Shown: positions 34,922-43,125 of the stretch, one piece after another
Position numbering within the stretch: position 1 is the first letter of the stretch
Layout of the letters: each line of letters begins with the position of its first letter
Source of the DNA: Streptomyces albicerus
GTDB lineage: Bacteria > Actinomycetota > Actinomycetes > Streptomycetales > Streptomycetaceae
Direction of reading: 5' to 3'
Length of the DNA stretch: 64,000 bases
Assembly (NCBI RefSeq): GCF_008905045.1
Contig: NZ_VWMY01000001.1
Coordinates: forward strand, 124,001 to 188,000
Notes under the pieces: generated by a model
Databases searched by the model: none
What the model saw: the letters and a program-made list of their open reading frames with translations, nothing else
Told to the model about the DNA's origin: nothing
Program-made: the position numbers and the translations under genes

Positions 34922-35963
34922 GCCCGGATCGAACGGAACGAACGGAACGAAGGGAACGAACGGATCGAAGGGAACGAAGCTGCTGGAGGCCACTGGCCTG
35001 GCCAAGAGCTTCACGGTGCCGCGCACCGCGAAGGGCAGCACCAGGCTGCGCGCCCTCGCAGGCGTGGATCTGAGCCTGGGACGCGGCGAAACGCTCGGCC
35101 TGGTCGGCGAGTCCGGCTGCGGCAAGACCACGCTGGCCAGGGTCCTGCTGATGCTGGAGCGTCCCGACGAAGGCACCGTACGGTTCGACGGAGTGGACCC
35201 GTTCGCGTTGTCGGGGCCGAAGCTGCTCGCCTGGCGCCGCAAGGTGCAGATGGTCTTCCAGGACCCGTTCGGCTCGCTCAACCCCCGGCTGTGCGCGGCG
35301 GATCTGATCAGCGAGCCGTGGCTCACCCACCGCGACCTCGTACCCGCCGCGAAGCGTGCGGCGCGCGTGGCCGAGCTGCTGGAGATGGTCGGGCTGCGCG
35401 CCTCCGACGCGCGCCGGCATCCGCAGGAGTTCTCGGGAGGGCAGCGGCAGCGGATCGGCATCGCACGGGCCCTCGCGCTGGAGCCCGATGTCATCGTCTG
35501 CGACGAACCGGTCTCCGCGCTGGATCTGTCCGTGCAGGCGCAGGTGCTCAACCTGCTGTGCGATCTGCGGGACGAGCTGGGTCTGTCGTACGTGTTCATC
35601 TCGCACGACCTGTCCGTCGTGCGGCACGTCGCCGACCGCGTCGCCGTGATGTACCTCGGCAAGATCGTGGAGACGGGCCCCGCCGAGGATCTCTTCGAAC
35701 GGCCGCAGCACCCCTACACGGCGGCGCTCCTGTCGGCGGCCCCGTCGCTGGCGGCCGGGGGCAGGGCGAAGAGGGAGCGCATCCTGCTCACCGGCGAGAT
35801 CCCCTCACCGGCGGACCCGCCCTCCGGGTGCCGGTTCAGGACCCGGTGCTGGCGCGCGGAAGACCTCTGCGCCGAAGCCGTCCCCACGCCACCGCTCGGA
35901 GCCCCGCTCCACACGGCGGCATGCCACTTCCCACTGGAGGACGCACTCACGCCCACCTCTTGA
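34914..35963 (+). CDS. Oligopeptide/dipeptide-type ABC transporter ATPase (DppF-like)
   Basis: The 349-residue ATPase has Walker A GESGCGKT, signature FSGGQRQRI, Walker B VIVCDEPVSALD and the C-terminal oligopeptide-ABC extension with three to four cysteines. It pairs with the ATPase half of the preceding fusion to power the importer. The gene starts inside the 3' end of the fusion gene (8-base overlap). Its first 20 codons include six copies of a 9-base repeat that encode Gly-Thr/Ser-Asn/Lys triplets, a disordered leader absent from typical DppF proteins. The stop lies at the edge of a 30-bp triplicate repeat. Confidence 0.9.
   Translation: MPEPGSNGTNGTKGTNGSKGTKLLEATGLAKSFTVPRTAKGSTRLRALAGVDLSLGRGETLGLVGESGCGKTTLARVLLMLERPDEGTVRFDGVDPFALSGPKLLAWRRKVQMVFQDPFGSLNPRLCAADLISEPWLTHRDLVPAAKRAARVAELLEMVGLRASDARRHPQEFSGGQRQRIGIARALALEPDVIVCDEPVSALDLSVQAQVLNLLCDLRDELGLSYVFISHDLSVVRHVADRVAVMYLGKIVETGPAEDLFERPQHPYTAALLSAAPSLAAGGRAKRERILLTGEIPSPADPPSGCRFRTRCWRAEDLCAEAVPTPPLGAPLHTAACHFPLEDALTPTS
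34926..34979 (+). repeat. 9-bp x 6 tandem repeat at an ATPase N terminus
   Basis: Six consecutive 9-base units of the form GGAWCGAAS encode (G-T/S-N/K)x6 at the start of the ATPase. The units keep frame, so copy-number change would only lengthen or shorten the leader peptide. Confidence 0.9.
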
Positions 35964-36050
35964 CTGGCCGTACGCCGGACGCGCCCCGCTTGACTGGCCG
36001 TACGCCGGATGCGCCCCGCTCAACTGGCCGTGCGGCGAATGCGCCCCGCG
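35961..36050. repeat. 30-bp repeat, three tandem copies, at convergent gene ends
   Basis: Copies at 35961-35990 and 35991-36020 are nearly identical (TGACTGGCCGTACGCCGGAC, then GCGCCCCGCT). The third, 36021-36050, is diverged and forms the last codons of the leftward SIS gene. The first copy begins at the ATPase stop. This looks like duplication of the SIS gene's 3' end past its stop codon. Confidence 0.88.
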
Positions 36051-36784
36051 TACCGCTTCTCCAGCTCGAGGTTGCCCTCGTACCCGCCGGGCACGTTGGC
36101 GGAGACGTACACCGGCGGCCGCGTCCCGGCGGCGAGCAGCAGTGAGGCGGTGTCGGCGACGGTCATCTGGACGAGCATCACCCCGGTCAGGGTGGACAGG
36201 GCGCAGACGGCGCCACCGCCGGGGAGTTCGAGGAGCGCGTCGCCCCGGGGCGCGGCGTTGTCCAGGACGACGTCGGCGATGCCGGCGAGCTTCCTGCCGC
36301 TGGGGTGGGAGGCGGGGACGGCCCGGGTATGGCTCAGCGAGGTGATGGCCAGCACCCGGTGGCCGCGCTCCTTGGCGCGCAGTGCCATCTCCACGATCAC
36401 GCTGTTCACACCGGAGTTGGAGATGATGACGAACAGATCCTCCGGCTGGGGCGCGGCGAGGTCGTAGATCCGTTCGGCGACGCCGGGTTTGCGCTCCAGG
36501 AGCGGGTCGTCGAGGACGCTCGGGTCGTCGCCGCCGTACAGGACGAGGTCGGCGATGCTCAGCCGGTTGGTGGGCACCAGTCCCCCGGCGCGTCCGGCGA
36601 GTTCGAGGACGAGGGCCTGGGAGTGCCCGGTGCCGAACGCCTGGATGACGCCGTCCGTACGCACGCAGTGAGCCATCAGCTCGGCGGCACGCCTCACCTC
36701 GTCCCGGGACGATGCGGCGATCCTGTCCAGGACGTCCAGGCCCTCGCGCGCAAACCCGTTGGCGTTCACTGAGTCGACGGACAC
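36020..36784 (-). CDS. SIS-domain sugar-phosphate binding protein (UPF0309-like)
   Basis: The 254-residue protein is a single SIS domain: IQAFGTGHSQALVLELAGRAGG (phosphosugar loop) and IISNSGVNSVIVEMAL. SIS proteins bind or isomerise phosphosugars, e.g. MurNAc-6-P etherase and GlcN-6-P isomerases. This subgroup is often annotated only as a sugar isomerase domain protein. It is divergent from an RpiR regulator and near a BadF-type GlcNAc kinase, so its substrate is probably a phosphorylated aminosugar or mannose released by the locus. The GTG at 36784 follows GGGGAG. The 3' end has been duplicated downstream as a 30-bp repeat. Confidence 0.82.
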   Translation of the reverse strand: MSVDSVNANGFAREGLDVLDRIAASSRDEVRRAAELMAHCVRTDGVIQAFGTGHSQALVLELAGRAGGLVPTNRLSIADLVLYGGDDPSVLDDPLLERKPGVAERIYDLAAPQPEDLFVIISNSGVNSVIVEMALRAKERGHRVLAITSLSHTRAVPASHPSGRKLAGIADVVLDNAAPRGDALLELPGGGAVCALSTLTGVMLVQMTVADTASLLLAAGTRPPVYVSANVPGGYEGNLELEKRYAGRIRRTAS

Positions 36785-36830
36785 TCGACACTCCCCACCG
36801 GTGGATGAAACCACCATCTCTTGCGAGCTT

Positions 36831-36975
36831 ACTTGAATGAATAAATCATAGGTCGCGATCGACAGGCAACGCCCAGCCCACCGGCGCCCCCGCCCGGCCC
36901 CGGCCCGGCCTGTCCCACGAGCACCTTCGGTCCTGAGATTCAATCTGCGAGATGGTCGGTGGCTGATACATTCTC
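36831..36975. promoter_or_regulatory. Divergent SIS/RpiR promoter with candidate operators
   Basis: Three related AT-rich sites lie here. Minus-strand GATTTATTCATTCAA is at 36833-36847; GATTCAATC is at 36937-36945 (complement GATTGAATC); GGTGGCTGATACATTCTC is at 36958-36975. The last is nearly identical to a site before the GH5_18-like gene at 49994. TGATACATT also reads as an extended -10 for the RpiR gene. Confidence 0.55.
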
Positions 36976-37013
36976 AGCTGCACCGCAGGCACCACCGAGG
37001 AGATCGGGTACCC

Positions 37014-37934
37014 ATGGAACGGACCGGCGTCGGCAACGGAATGCCCCGGACGGATGTCACCACGTTGATCCGCACCGAGCTGCCCCGGCTGGCCGGCTCA
37101 CTCCGGAAGGTGGGCGAGCTGATCCTCGAGGACCCCTCGGCCGTCACCCACTCCTCCGCCGCCGAGCTGGGGCGCCGCACCGGCACGTCGCAGGCCACGG
37201 TGACCCGGTTCTGCCGTGCCATCGGCCTCGACTCGTACCAGCATCTGCTGATCGAGCTGGCCCAGGAGCGGGGTCGCGGCGAGGTGTCCGACTGGGGCAG
37301 CGCGGAGATCGGTCCCGACATCTCCCCGGACGACGACCTCGAACGCGTCGTCGCCATCGTCGGCAGCGCGGACCTGCGGGCGGTCCAGCAGACGATCGAC
37401 CGCATCGACCTCGACGCGCTGGAGCGCACGGCCCAGGCCGTCGCCCGCGCCCGCCGCATCGACGTCTACGGAGTCGGCGGCAGCGGCGCGGTGGCCCAGG
37501 AGACCGAGACCCGGCTGTTCCGCATCGGCTGCGCGGTCCGCGGCTGGAACGAGGTGCACGGGGCAGCCACCTCCGCCGCGCTGCTCACCCCGGCGGACGT
37601 CGCCATCGGCATCTCGCACTCCGGGGCGACCCGGGAGACGATCGAGCCCCTTGAACTCGCCAAGGAGCGCGGCGCCACCACCGTGGCACTCACCTCCGAC
37701 CCGCGCTCGCCGCTCGCCCGGGCCGCCGACATCCGGCTCATCTCCTCGTCCTCCTCGGAGACCAACTTCCCTGGCCGCACCGGCAGCATCGGCGGCCGAC
37801 ACTCCGTGCTCGTCCTCATCGACTGCCTCTACGTCCGGGTCGCCCAGCTCACCTACCAGCGCGCGAGCGCCTCACTGGCACTGACCGACCACATCACCCC
37901 GCAGCATTCGGTGAAGAGCCGCCGAACACGGTGA
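37014..37934 (+). CDS. RpiR/MurR-family transcriptional regulator
   Basis: The 306-residue protein has an N-terminal HTH_6 domain (VTHSSAAELGRRTGTSQATVTRFCRAIG, abbreviated here by its ends) and a C-terminal SIS domain with VYGVGGSGAVAQE and IGISHSGATRETIE, which binds phosphosugars. RpiR regulators are usually repressors relieved by a sugar phosphate such as GlcNAc-6-P or MurNAc-6-P. It sits at the centre of the locus, between the divergent SIS gene and the GH38 gene, and similar AT-rich motifs occur before the other transcription units up to 53 kb. It is therefore the likely local regulator. A GAGGAG site precedes the ATG at longer than usual spacing. Confidence 0.9.
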   Translation: MERTGVGNGMPRTDVTTLIRTELPRLAGSLRKVGELILEDPSAVTHSSAAELGRRTGTSQATVTRFCRAIGLDSYQHLLIELAQERGRGEVSDWGSAEIGPDISPDDDLERVVAIVGSADLRAVQQTIDRIDLDALERTAQAVARARRIDVYGVGGSGAVAQETETRLFRIGCAVRGWNEVHGAATSAALLTPADVAIGISHSGATRETIEPLELAKERGATTVALTSDPRSPLARAADIRLISSSSSETNFPGRTGSIGGRHSVLVLIDCLYVRVAQLTYQRASASLALTDHITPQHSVKSRRTR

Positions 37935-37947
37935 ACCGACCCGATCA

Positions 37948-37996
37948 TGCATGAATGAACCACCGAGCAGTCGCGATGATGGTTGTTTGAATCATC
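37948..37996 (+). promoter_or_regulatory. Candidate operator pair before the GH38 gene
   Basis: GCATGAATGAACCACC (around 37949-37964) and GGTTGTTTGAATCATC (37981-37996) resemble the sites found at the other promoters of this locus. They lie between the RpiR stop and the alpha-mannosidase start at 38045. Confidence 0.5.
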
Positions 37997-38044
37997 CCCT
38001 CGATGCCAGGATGGGGCTCCGCCGAGCACTCTCGTAGGAGCCCC

Positions 38045-41000
38045 ATGCGCGTGACCTCTGTCGAGTCGACCGAACTCTTCGTCGGAAGCACCGAGCAGCC
38101 GCGCCAGGTAGTGGCCGTCGAGTTGAGCCACACCCCCGGCCGGACCGTCCGTCTCACCGTCGAGGGCCCCGGTGTCGCCGGAGAGGCCGTCGCGACGGCG
38201 GCCGAAGACGGCACCGTGCGCGCCGAGATACCCGTGCTGACCGGCCTCGCCCCCGGCGACCGCCGCGACATCTCGGTGACGGCCACTGATGGGGACCAAG
38301 TGGCCGTGCACAGCGCCGAGTTCACTGCGGCCGAGCCCGGTTGGACCATGTTCATGGTCAGCCACTTCCACTACGACCCCGTCTGGTGGAACACCCAGGG
38401 CGCGTACACCGAGACCTGGGACGTCGCCGACGATCCGGCCTCGACCGGTCTGCCCGCGCGCACCTTCGACTCGCGCGGCCAGTCCGGCATGAGTCTCGTG
38501 CGGGCGCACTGCGACCTTGCGCGCCGCGATCCGGCGTACACCTTCGTGCTCGCGGAGGTCGACTACCTCAAGCCGTACTGGGACTCCTTCCCGGAGGAGC
38601 GTGCCTTCCTGCGGGAGCTGCTGCGCACCGGCCGTGTCGAGATCATGGGCGGCACCTACAACGAGCCCAACACCAACCTCACCGGCGCCGAGGCCACCAT
38701 CCGCAACGCCGTCTACGGGGACGGGTTCCAGCGTGCCGTCATGGGCGCGTCGCCGGAGACTGCCTGGCAGCTGGACGCCTTCGGCCATGATCCGCAGTTC
38801 CCCGGTCTGATGGCGGACGCGGGGCTGTCCTCCAGCTCGTGGGCGCGCGGCCCCTTCCACCAGTGGGGCCCCACCCTCTCCGTCTTCGGTGAGGAGCCCC
38901 GGGATCCACAGCGGATGCAGTTCCCGGCGGAGTTCTCCTGGATCGCCCCTTCGGGCCGCGGGCTGCTGACCGCGTACATGGTCAACCACTACGGCGCGGG
39001 CTGGGCGATCGACAACGCGCCGACGCTGCCCGAGGCGGAGGCGGCCGCCCTCAAGCTCTTCAAGGGGCTCAAGAAGGTCGCGCTCACGCGCAACGTGCTG
39101 CTGCCGGTCGGCGGGGACTACGCGCCGCCGTGCCGCTGGGTCATGGACATCCACCGCGACTGGAACGCCCGTTACGTCTGGCCACGCTTCATCAGCGCCG
39201 TACCACGCGACTTCTTCGCTGCCGTGCGGGCCCAACTCGACGCCGAGGGACGCAGGGCCTCGCCGCAGACCCGGGACATGAACCCGGTCTACACCGGCAA
39301 GGACGTCTCCTACATCGACACCAAGCAGGCCCAGCGATACGGCGAGACGCTGCTCGCCGACGCCGAGGCGTGGGCGACACTCGCCTCGCTCGTCACGGGA
39401 CGCGCCTACCCGGACGCGGCGCTCGACAAGGCCTGGCGGCAGCTGATCTACGGCGCCCACCACGACGCCATCACGGGCTCCGAGTCCGACCAGGTCTACA
39501 TCGACCTGCTGACCGGCTGGCGCGAGCTGGCCGACCTCGCCGAGACCGTGCACGCCGACGCGACCGACGCCTTGGCCCGGAAAGTCGCCCCGCTGCCCGG
39601 CGGCGGCCCGGACCTGGTCGTCTTCAACTCCGCGACCTGGCAGCGGCGGGACGTCCTGACGGTCGCCGACCCCGGGCTCGTCCCGCTCGACGACACGGGC
39701 CTCCCACTGCCCGCCGTACGGGAGGACGGCCAACTGCGTGTGATCGTGCCGGACGTGCCCGGCATGGGACTCAAGGCGCTCCCGCTCGGGCGAGGCGCCG
39801 TCTCCGAGTGGGTGCCGGGCGAAGGCGCCACGATCCGCAACGAGTTCTACGAGCTGACCGTGGACCAGGAGCGCGGCGGCGGGGTCAGCCGACTGCGCGC
39901 CCTCACGGAGGGCGGGCGTGACCTGCTGCGCGCCGGTGACATCGGCAACGAGCTGGTCGTGCAGGAGGAGTATCCGCGGCATCCCCGCTTCGGTGAGGGC
40001 CCTTGGCATCTCACCCCGACCGGCACCACGGCCGCCCGCAGCCGCGACGTGACCGCCGACGTGCGGGTCGAGCACTCCCCCGCCGGCTCCCGGGTCACCG
40101 TCACCGCGGACCTCGGCCTCTTCCGCTACACGCAGCGGCTGTGCCTGTGGAAGGGGGTCGAGCGGCTGGACGTGTCCACCACCATCGACGGGTTCGACGG
40201 CGCCGACCGGCTGATCAGGGTCCGCTGGCCCTCCGACGTGCGGGGCGGGCTGCCGGTGCACGAGGTGGCCGACGCCGTCATCGGGCGCGGGTTCGGGTTC
40301 GTGGAGGTGGACAGCGAGCGATTCCCCTGGACGTTGGACAACCCGGCCAACACCTGGTTCGGTCTCGGCTCCACGGCCCGTGCCGAGATCCGGGACGACA
40401 CGGGCACGCTCCTCGGTCACCGTTCGATCGGCGTCGCCGAACTCGTCTACGCCTCCTGGGACGACGCCGGCGAGCTCGGCACTCCGCTCGCCGCCGCGCT
40501 CGTCCGCGCGGGCGTCACGGCGACCTCGACGATCGCCGACGGGCCGCGGTACGGGGACCTGGAGATCGACTCCAACCTGCCCGACATCCGCATCGCCGTC
40601 GGCGGCCCCGAACGCAACACCGTCGTCGCGGAAGCCCTCGGCTGGGACCCCGCCGCCGGACGCGAGCTGCGCCGACAGCTGACCGAGCGGGGCGTGGCGG
40701 CCGTCTGGGTCGCGCCGCGCGCGAGCCTGCGCGAGGAGTGGGTGCCCGGAGCCGACCTCCGGGACCTCGAACGGCTGCCGCTGCTCGTGGTGGCGGGCGC
40801 CCGTCCGGAGGACGACGGCAAGGCGGTCGACGCGCTGGTGGCCGACCTGGACGACGCCGTCCTGCTGGCCACGGCCGCGGGCGGCGGCGAGGCCCTGCCA
40901 CCGGGCGACGCCTGGGACGGCCGCAGTTTCGCCGTCCTCAACCGCGGTACGCCCGGCTGCGTGGTCACCTCCTCGGGTGACCTCTATATGTCCTTGATGC

Positions 41001-42331
41001 GCTCGTGCACCGGTTGGCCCTCGGGCATCTGGATCGACCCGCCCCGCCGTACGGCCCCCGACGGCTCGGCATTCCAACTCCAGCGCTGGTCCCACACCTT
41101 CGAGTACGCCGTGGTGGGCGGCGAGGGCGACTGGCGCGAGCTGGGACTGCCGCGGACCGGCCACGCGTACAACCATCCGCTCACGGCGCGGCTGCGCGAG
41201 GGCTCCGCGGAGGAGGCCCCTGTGCTGCCGAGGCGGGCGACTCTGCTGGGACTTGAACCGGAGGGCGAGGTGCTGCTCGACGCCCTCAAGCCGGCCGGCT
41301 CGCCGCTGGCCCGCGGCAGCGTGGCTTCGGCGGACCCGGGGCACGGCGTCGTCGTACGGATGCACGAGGTGTCCGGCCGTCCGGTCCGGGCCCGCGTGCG
41401 CGGACCGCGCGCATGGACGGCCGGAGCCCGCGCCGACGTCCTGGAGAACCCCGGGGCGCCGCTGGCCCCCGACGAGGCCGGTGTCCTGGACGTCGCCCTG
41501 ACCGGGTTCGAGGTCGCGACGGTGCTGGCGACTCCCGAGAACGCCCACCAGACACCCGATGACTCTCACCAGGAGACAGCGGCCCGCCCCGGCATCGCCG
41601 CGCACGAGCCCGCGCAACCCGTCCACACCCGCTACTGGCTGCACAACTCCGGCCCCGCCCCGCGCGGCAACATGCCCGTCGCGGTGTACGTATCGCCGAG
41701 CGCGCTCACCGCCTCCGGCCCCGTGACCGCGACGGTCCGCGTCAGCTCGGAGCTCACCGACGCCCCGGTGTCGGGCAGGGTCTCCCTCGGGGTACCGGCC
41801 GGCTGGTCCGCCGAGCCCGCCGAACTGCCGTACGCGCTGGGCCCCGGCGGCTTCACCCTCGCCGAGGTCACCGTCACGCCCGCCGCCGACGCCGCGCCCG
41901 GCCGCCACTGGCTGGCCGCGCGTCTCTCGTACGGCGGCCAGACGTACGAGGATGCCGTGGCCCTCGACGTGCCGGGCACTGTCCCGGAGGGCGAGCCCGA
42001 CGGACGTACGGGCCCAACTCTCCTAGCCGAGCTCGGAGTTGAGCGCGTGAGCGTGCGTGCGGGCGAGCTCGGCCGGGTTCCGGTGACCCTGCGCAACCCC
42101 ACCCGCGGTCCGGTCGGCGGCACGCTGTGGGCGGTGTCGTCATGGGGCACCTGGCCGGGGGTGAGTCCGGGGTGCCAGGGGTTCACCGTGGCCGCCGGGG
42201 AGCGGTTGGAGTGCGCGATCGAGGTGGACGGCCGTGCGGTGCCTCCGGGCTCGTACTGGCTGATGGCGAAGATCGCCTGGCACGGCAACGTCGCCTACAC
42301 CGGGGCCGTCCCACTGGAGGTGTTGCCGTGA
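38045..42331 (+). CDS. GH38 alpha-mannosidase, large form with C-terminal NEW3 domain
   Basis: This 1428-residue protein has all GH38 landmarks: HFHYDPVWW at residues 107-115 (zinc-binding His and Asp), WQLDAFGHDPQFP with the nucleophile Asp near residue 244, and GAHHDAITGSESDQVY. Long beta-sandwich domains follow, and a C-terminal NEW3-type domain (about 1220-1310). No signal peptide is visible, so it should act inside the cell on imported glycans. GH38 enzymes release alpha-linked mannose, as in N-glycans. The length exceeds the usual 850-1050 residues through an N-terminal beta domain and the C-terminal extensions. AGGAG precedes the ATG. The stop overlaps the next gene's GTG. Confidence 0.93.
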   Translation: MRVTSVESTELFVGSTEQPRQVVAVELSHTPGRTVRLTVEGPGVAGEAVATAAEDGTVRAEIPVLTGLAPGDRRDISVTATDGDQVAVHSAEFTAAEPGWTMFMVSHFHYDPVWWNTQGAYTETWDVADDPASTGLPARTFDSRGQSGMSLVRAHCDLARRDPAYTFVLAEVDYLKPYWDSFPEERAFLRELLRTGRVEIMGGTYNEPNTNLTGAEATIRNAVYGDGFQRAVMGASPETAWQLDAFGHDPQFPGLMADAGLSSSSWARGPFHQWGPTLSVFGEEPRDPQRMQFPAEFSWIAPSGRGLLTAYMVNHYGAGWAIDNAPTLPEAEAAALKLFKGLKKVALTRNVLLPVGGDYAPPCRWVMDIHRDWNARYVWPRFISAVPRDFFAAVRAQLDAEGRRASPQTRDMNPVYTGKDVSYIDTKQAQRYGETLLADAEAWATLASLVTGRAYPDAALDKAWRQLIYGAHHDAITGSESDQVYIDLLTGWRELADLAETVHADATDALARKVAPLPGGGPDLVVFNSATWQRRDVLTVADPGLVPLDDTGLPLPAVREDGQLRVIVPDVPGMGLKALPLGRGAVSEWVPGEGATIRNEFYELTVDQERGGGVSRLRALTEGGRDLLRAGDIGNELVVQEEYPRHPRFGEGPWHLTPTGTTAARSRDVTADVRVEHSPAGSRVTVTADLGLFRYTQRLCLWKGVERLDVSTTIDGFDGADRLIRVRWPSDVRGGLPVHEVADAVIGRGFGFVEVDSERFPWTLDNPANTWFGLGSTARAEIRDDTGTLLGHRSIGVAELVYASWDDAGELGTPLAAALVRAGVTATSTIADGPRYGDLEIDSNLPDIRIAVGGPERNTVVAEALGWDPAAGRELRRQLTERGVAAVWVAPRASLREEWVPGADLRDLERLPLLVVAGARPEDDGKAVDALVADLDDAVLLATAAGGGEALPPGDAWDGRSFAVLNRGTPGCVVTSSGDLYMSLMRSCTGWPSGIWIDPPRRTAPDGSAFQLQRWSHTFEYAVVGGEGDWRELGLPRTGHAYNHPLTARLREGSAEEAPVLPRRATLLGLEPEGEVLLDALKPAGSPLARGSVASADPGHGVVVRMHEVSGRPVRARVRGPRAWTAGARADVLENPGAPLAPDEAGVLDVALTGFEVATVLATPENAHQTPDDSHQETAARPGIAAHEPAQPVHTRYWLHNSGPAPRGNMPVAVYVSPSALTASGPVTATVRVSSELTDAPVSGRVSLGVPAGWSAEPAELPYALGPGGFTLAEVTVTPAADAAPGRHWLAARLSYGGQTYEDAVALDVPGTVPEGEPDGRTGPTLLAELGVERVSVRAGELGRVPVTLRNPTRGPVGGTLWAVSSWGTWPGVSPGCQGFTVAAGERLECAIEVDGRAVPPGSYWLMAKIAWHGNVAYTGAVPLEVLP

Positions 42332-42999
42332 ACGGACACGGACACGCGCACGCCCACCCACCCGAGGGCGCGGCCGCGCTCGTGCACGGCGACGCCCTCG
42401 CCGCCGCGCACGTGGACGCGCTCCTGAAGGCCGTACCGCCCCGCGATCCGGGGACCCGCCCCGACGCGTCGGCGCGTGCCGAACGGCAGCGGCGGCGCTG
42501 GGCGACCCAGGTGGTCGTCGCGGACGAACTGGCCCGCCGGGCCTGCGTCGAGCGCGGGCTGAGGCCTCCCGAAGAGGTCCGGCCGTCCCAGGTCCTCGCC
42601 GTGGCCGAGGAGGATGTCGCCGACCTCGGCAGCATCGTCGCGGCGGTACTCGCCCACTCCCCGGCCGCGCGCGTCCTGCTCACCGAGTTGGAGAGCGAAC
42701 AGAACGTGCCCGAGTCAGCCGTACGGGACTACTACGACCGCAATCCGGACCGCTTCCTCACCCGGGACGCCCTGCGGCGCGGCGTCGACCCCTTCGGCGG
42801 ACCCTTCGATGGGGCCGGACCTGCGGATTTCCTGCCGTACGACGACGTACGCGAGGGCATCGCCCACGAGTTGCGCCGGACGGCGGGCCGGCGTGCCTTC
42901 TTCGCCTGGCTCGACCGGGCGCGCGCCGGGGTGGTGTTCGCCGCCGGGCACGAGCACCCCGGCGACCCGTCCCATCCGGACCACGAGCACCGGCACTGA
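42328..42999 (+). CDS. His-rich protein with SurA/PpiC-like segments, no parvulin core; function unknown
   Basis: I do not recognise this 223-residue protein as a characterised family. Both ends are His-rich (GHGHAHAHPP; HEHPGDPSHPDHEHRH). The middle is helical: ESAVRDYYDRNPDRF and PYDDVREGIAHELRRTAGRRAF resemble the segments that flank the parvulin domain in SurA/PpiC-type isomerases. Here only about 25 residues lie between them, so the catalytic parvulin domain is missing. No signal peptide is visible. The GTG start overlaps the GH38 stop, with GGAGG upstream, so it is co-translated with the mannosidase. A chaperone or metal-delivery role for the zinc enzyme is a speculative possibility. 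Confidence 0.75.
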   Translation: MNGHGHAHAHPPEGAAALVHGDALAAAHVDALLKAVPPRDPGTRPDASARAERQRRRWATQVVVADELARRACVERGLRPPEEVRPSQVLAVAEEDVADLGSIVAAVLAHSPAARVLLTELESEQNVPESAVRDYYDRNPDRFLTRDALRRGVDPFGGPFDGAGPADFLPYDDVREGIAHELRRTAGRRAFFAWLDRARAGVVFAAGHEHPGDPSHPDHEHRH

Positions 43000-43042
43000 T
43001 CGCTTCCGGAACCTAAAAGCAACACGGCACCCCATTGACCTC

Positions 43043-43098
43043 CGATGAATTCTGGTCCACCTTTTCATCAATCGGAGTCGAAGTTGGTGAATTGAACC
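43043..43098 (+). promoter_or_regulatory. Candidate operators before the sugar importer genes
   Basis: GATGAATTC (43044-43052), TTCATCAATCGG (43064-43075; complement CCGATTGATGAA) and GGTGAATTGAACC (43086-43098) are clustered 30-80 bases before the substrate-binding protein start. CTCCGAT and ATCGGAG also form an inverted repeat around the first two. They match the AT-rich motif class of the locus. Confidence 0.5.
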
Positions 43099-43125
43099 AG
43101 CCGACCGGGTCTCAGGAGGGCAGCA

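Noticed and set aside
37853..41908. A 1351-residue open frame on the minus strand
   Set aside because: It is antisense to the GH38 gene, which has clear catalytic motifs in the right order. The opposite frame is open only because of the GC bias and reads as Gly/Arg/Val-rich sequence with no domain.
43051..43061. DasR-like half site (TGGTCCACC) before the sugar importer
   Set aside because: Only one half resembles the DasR consensus and the inverted half is missing. The AT-rich motif class around it is more consistent across the locus.
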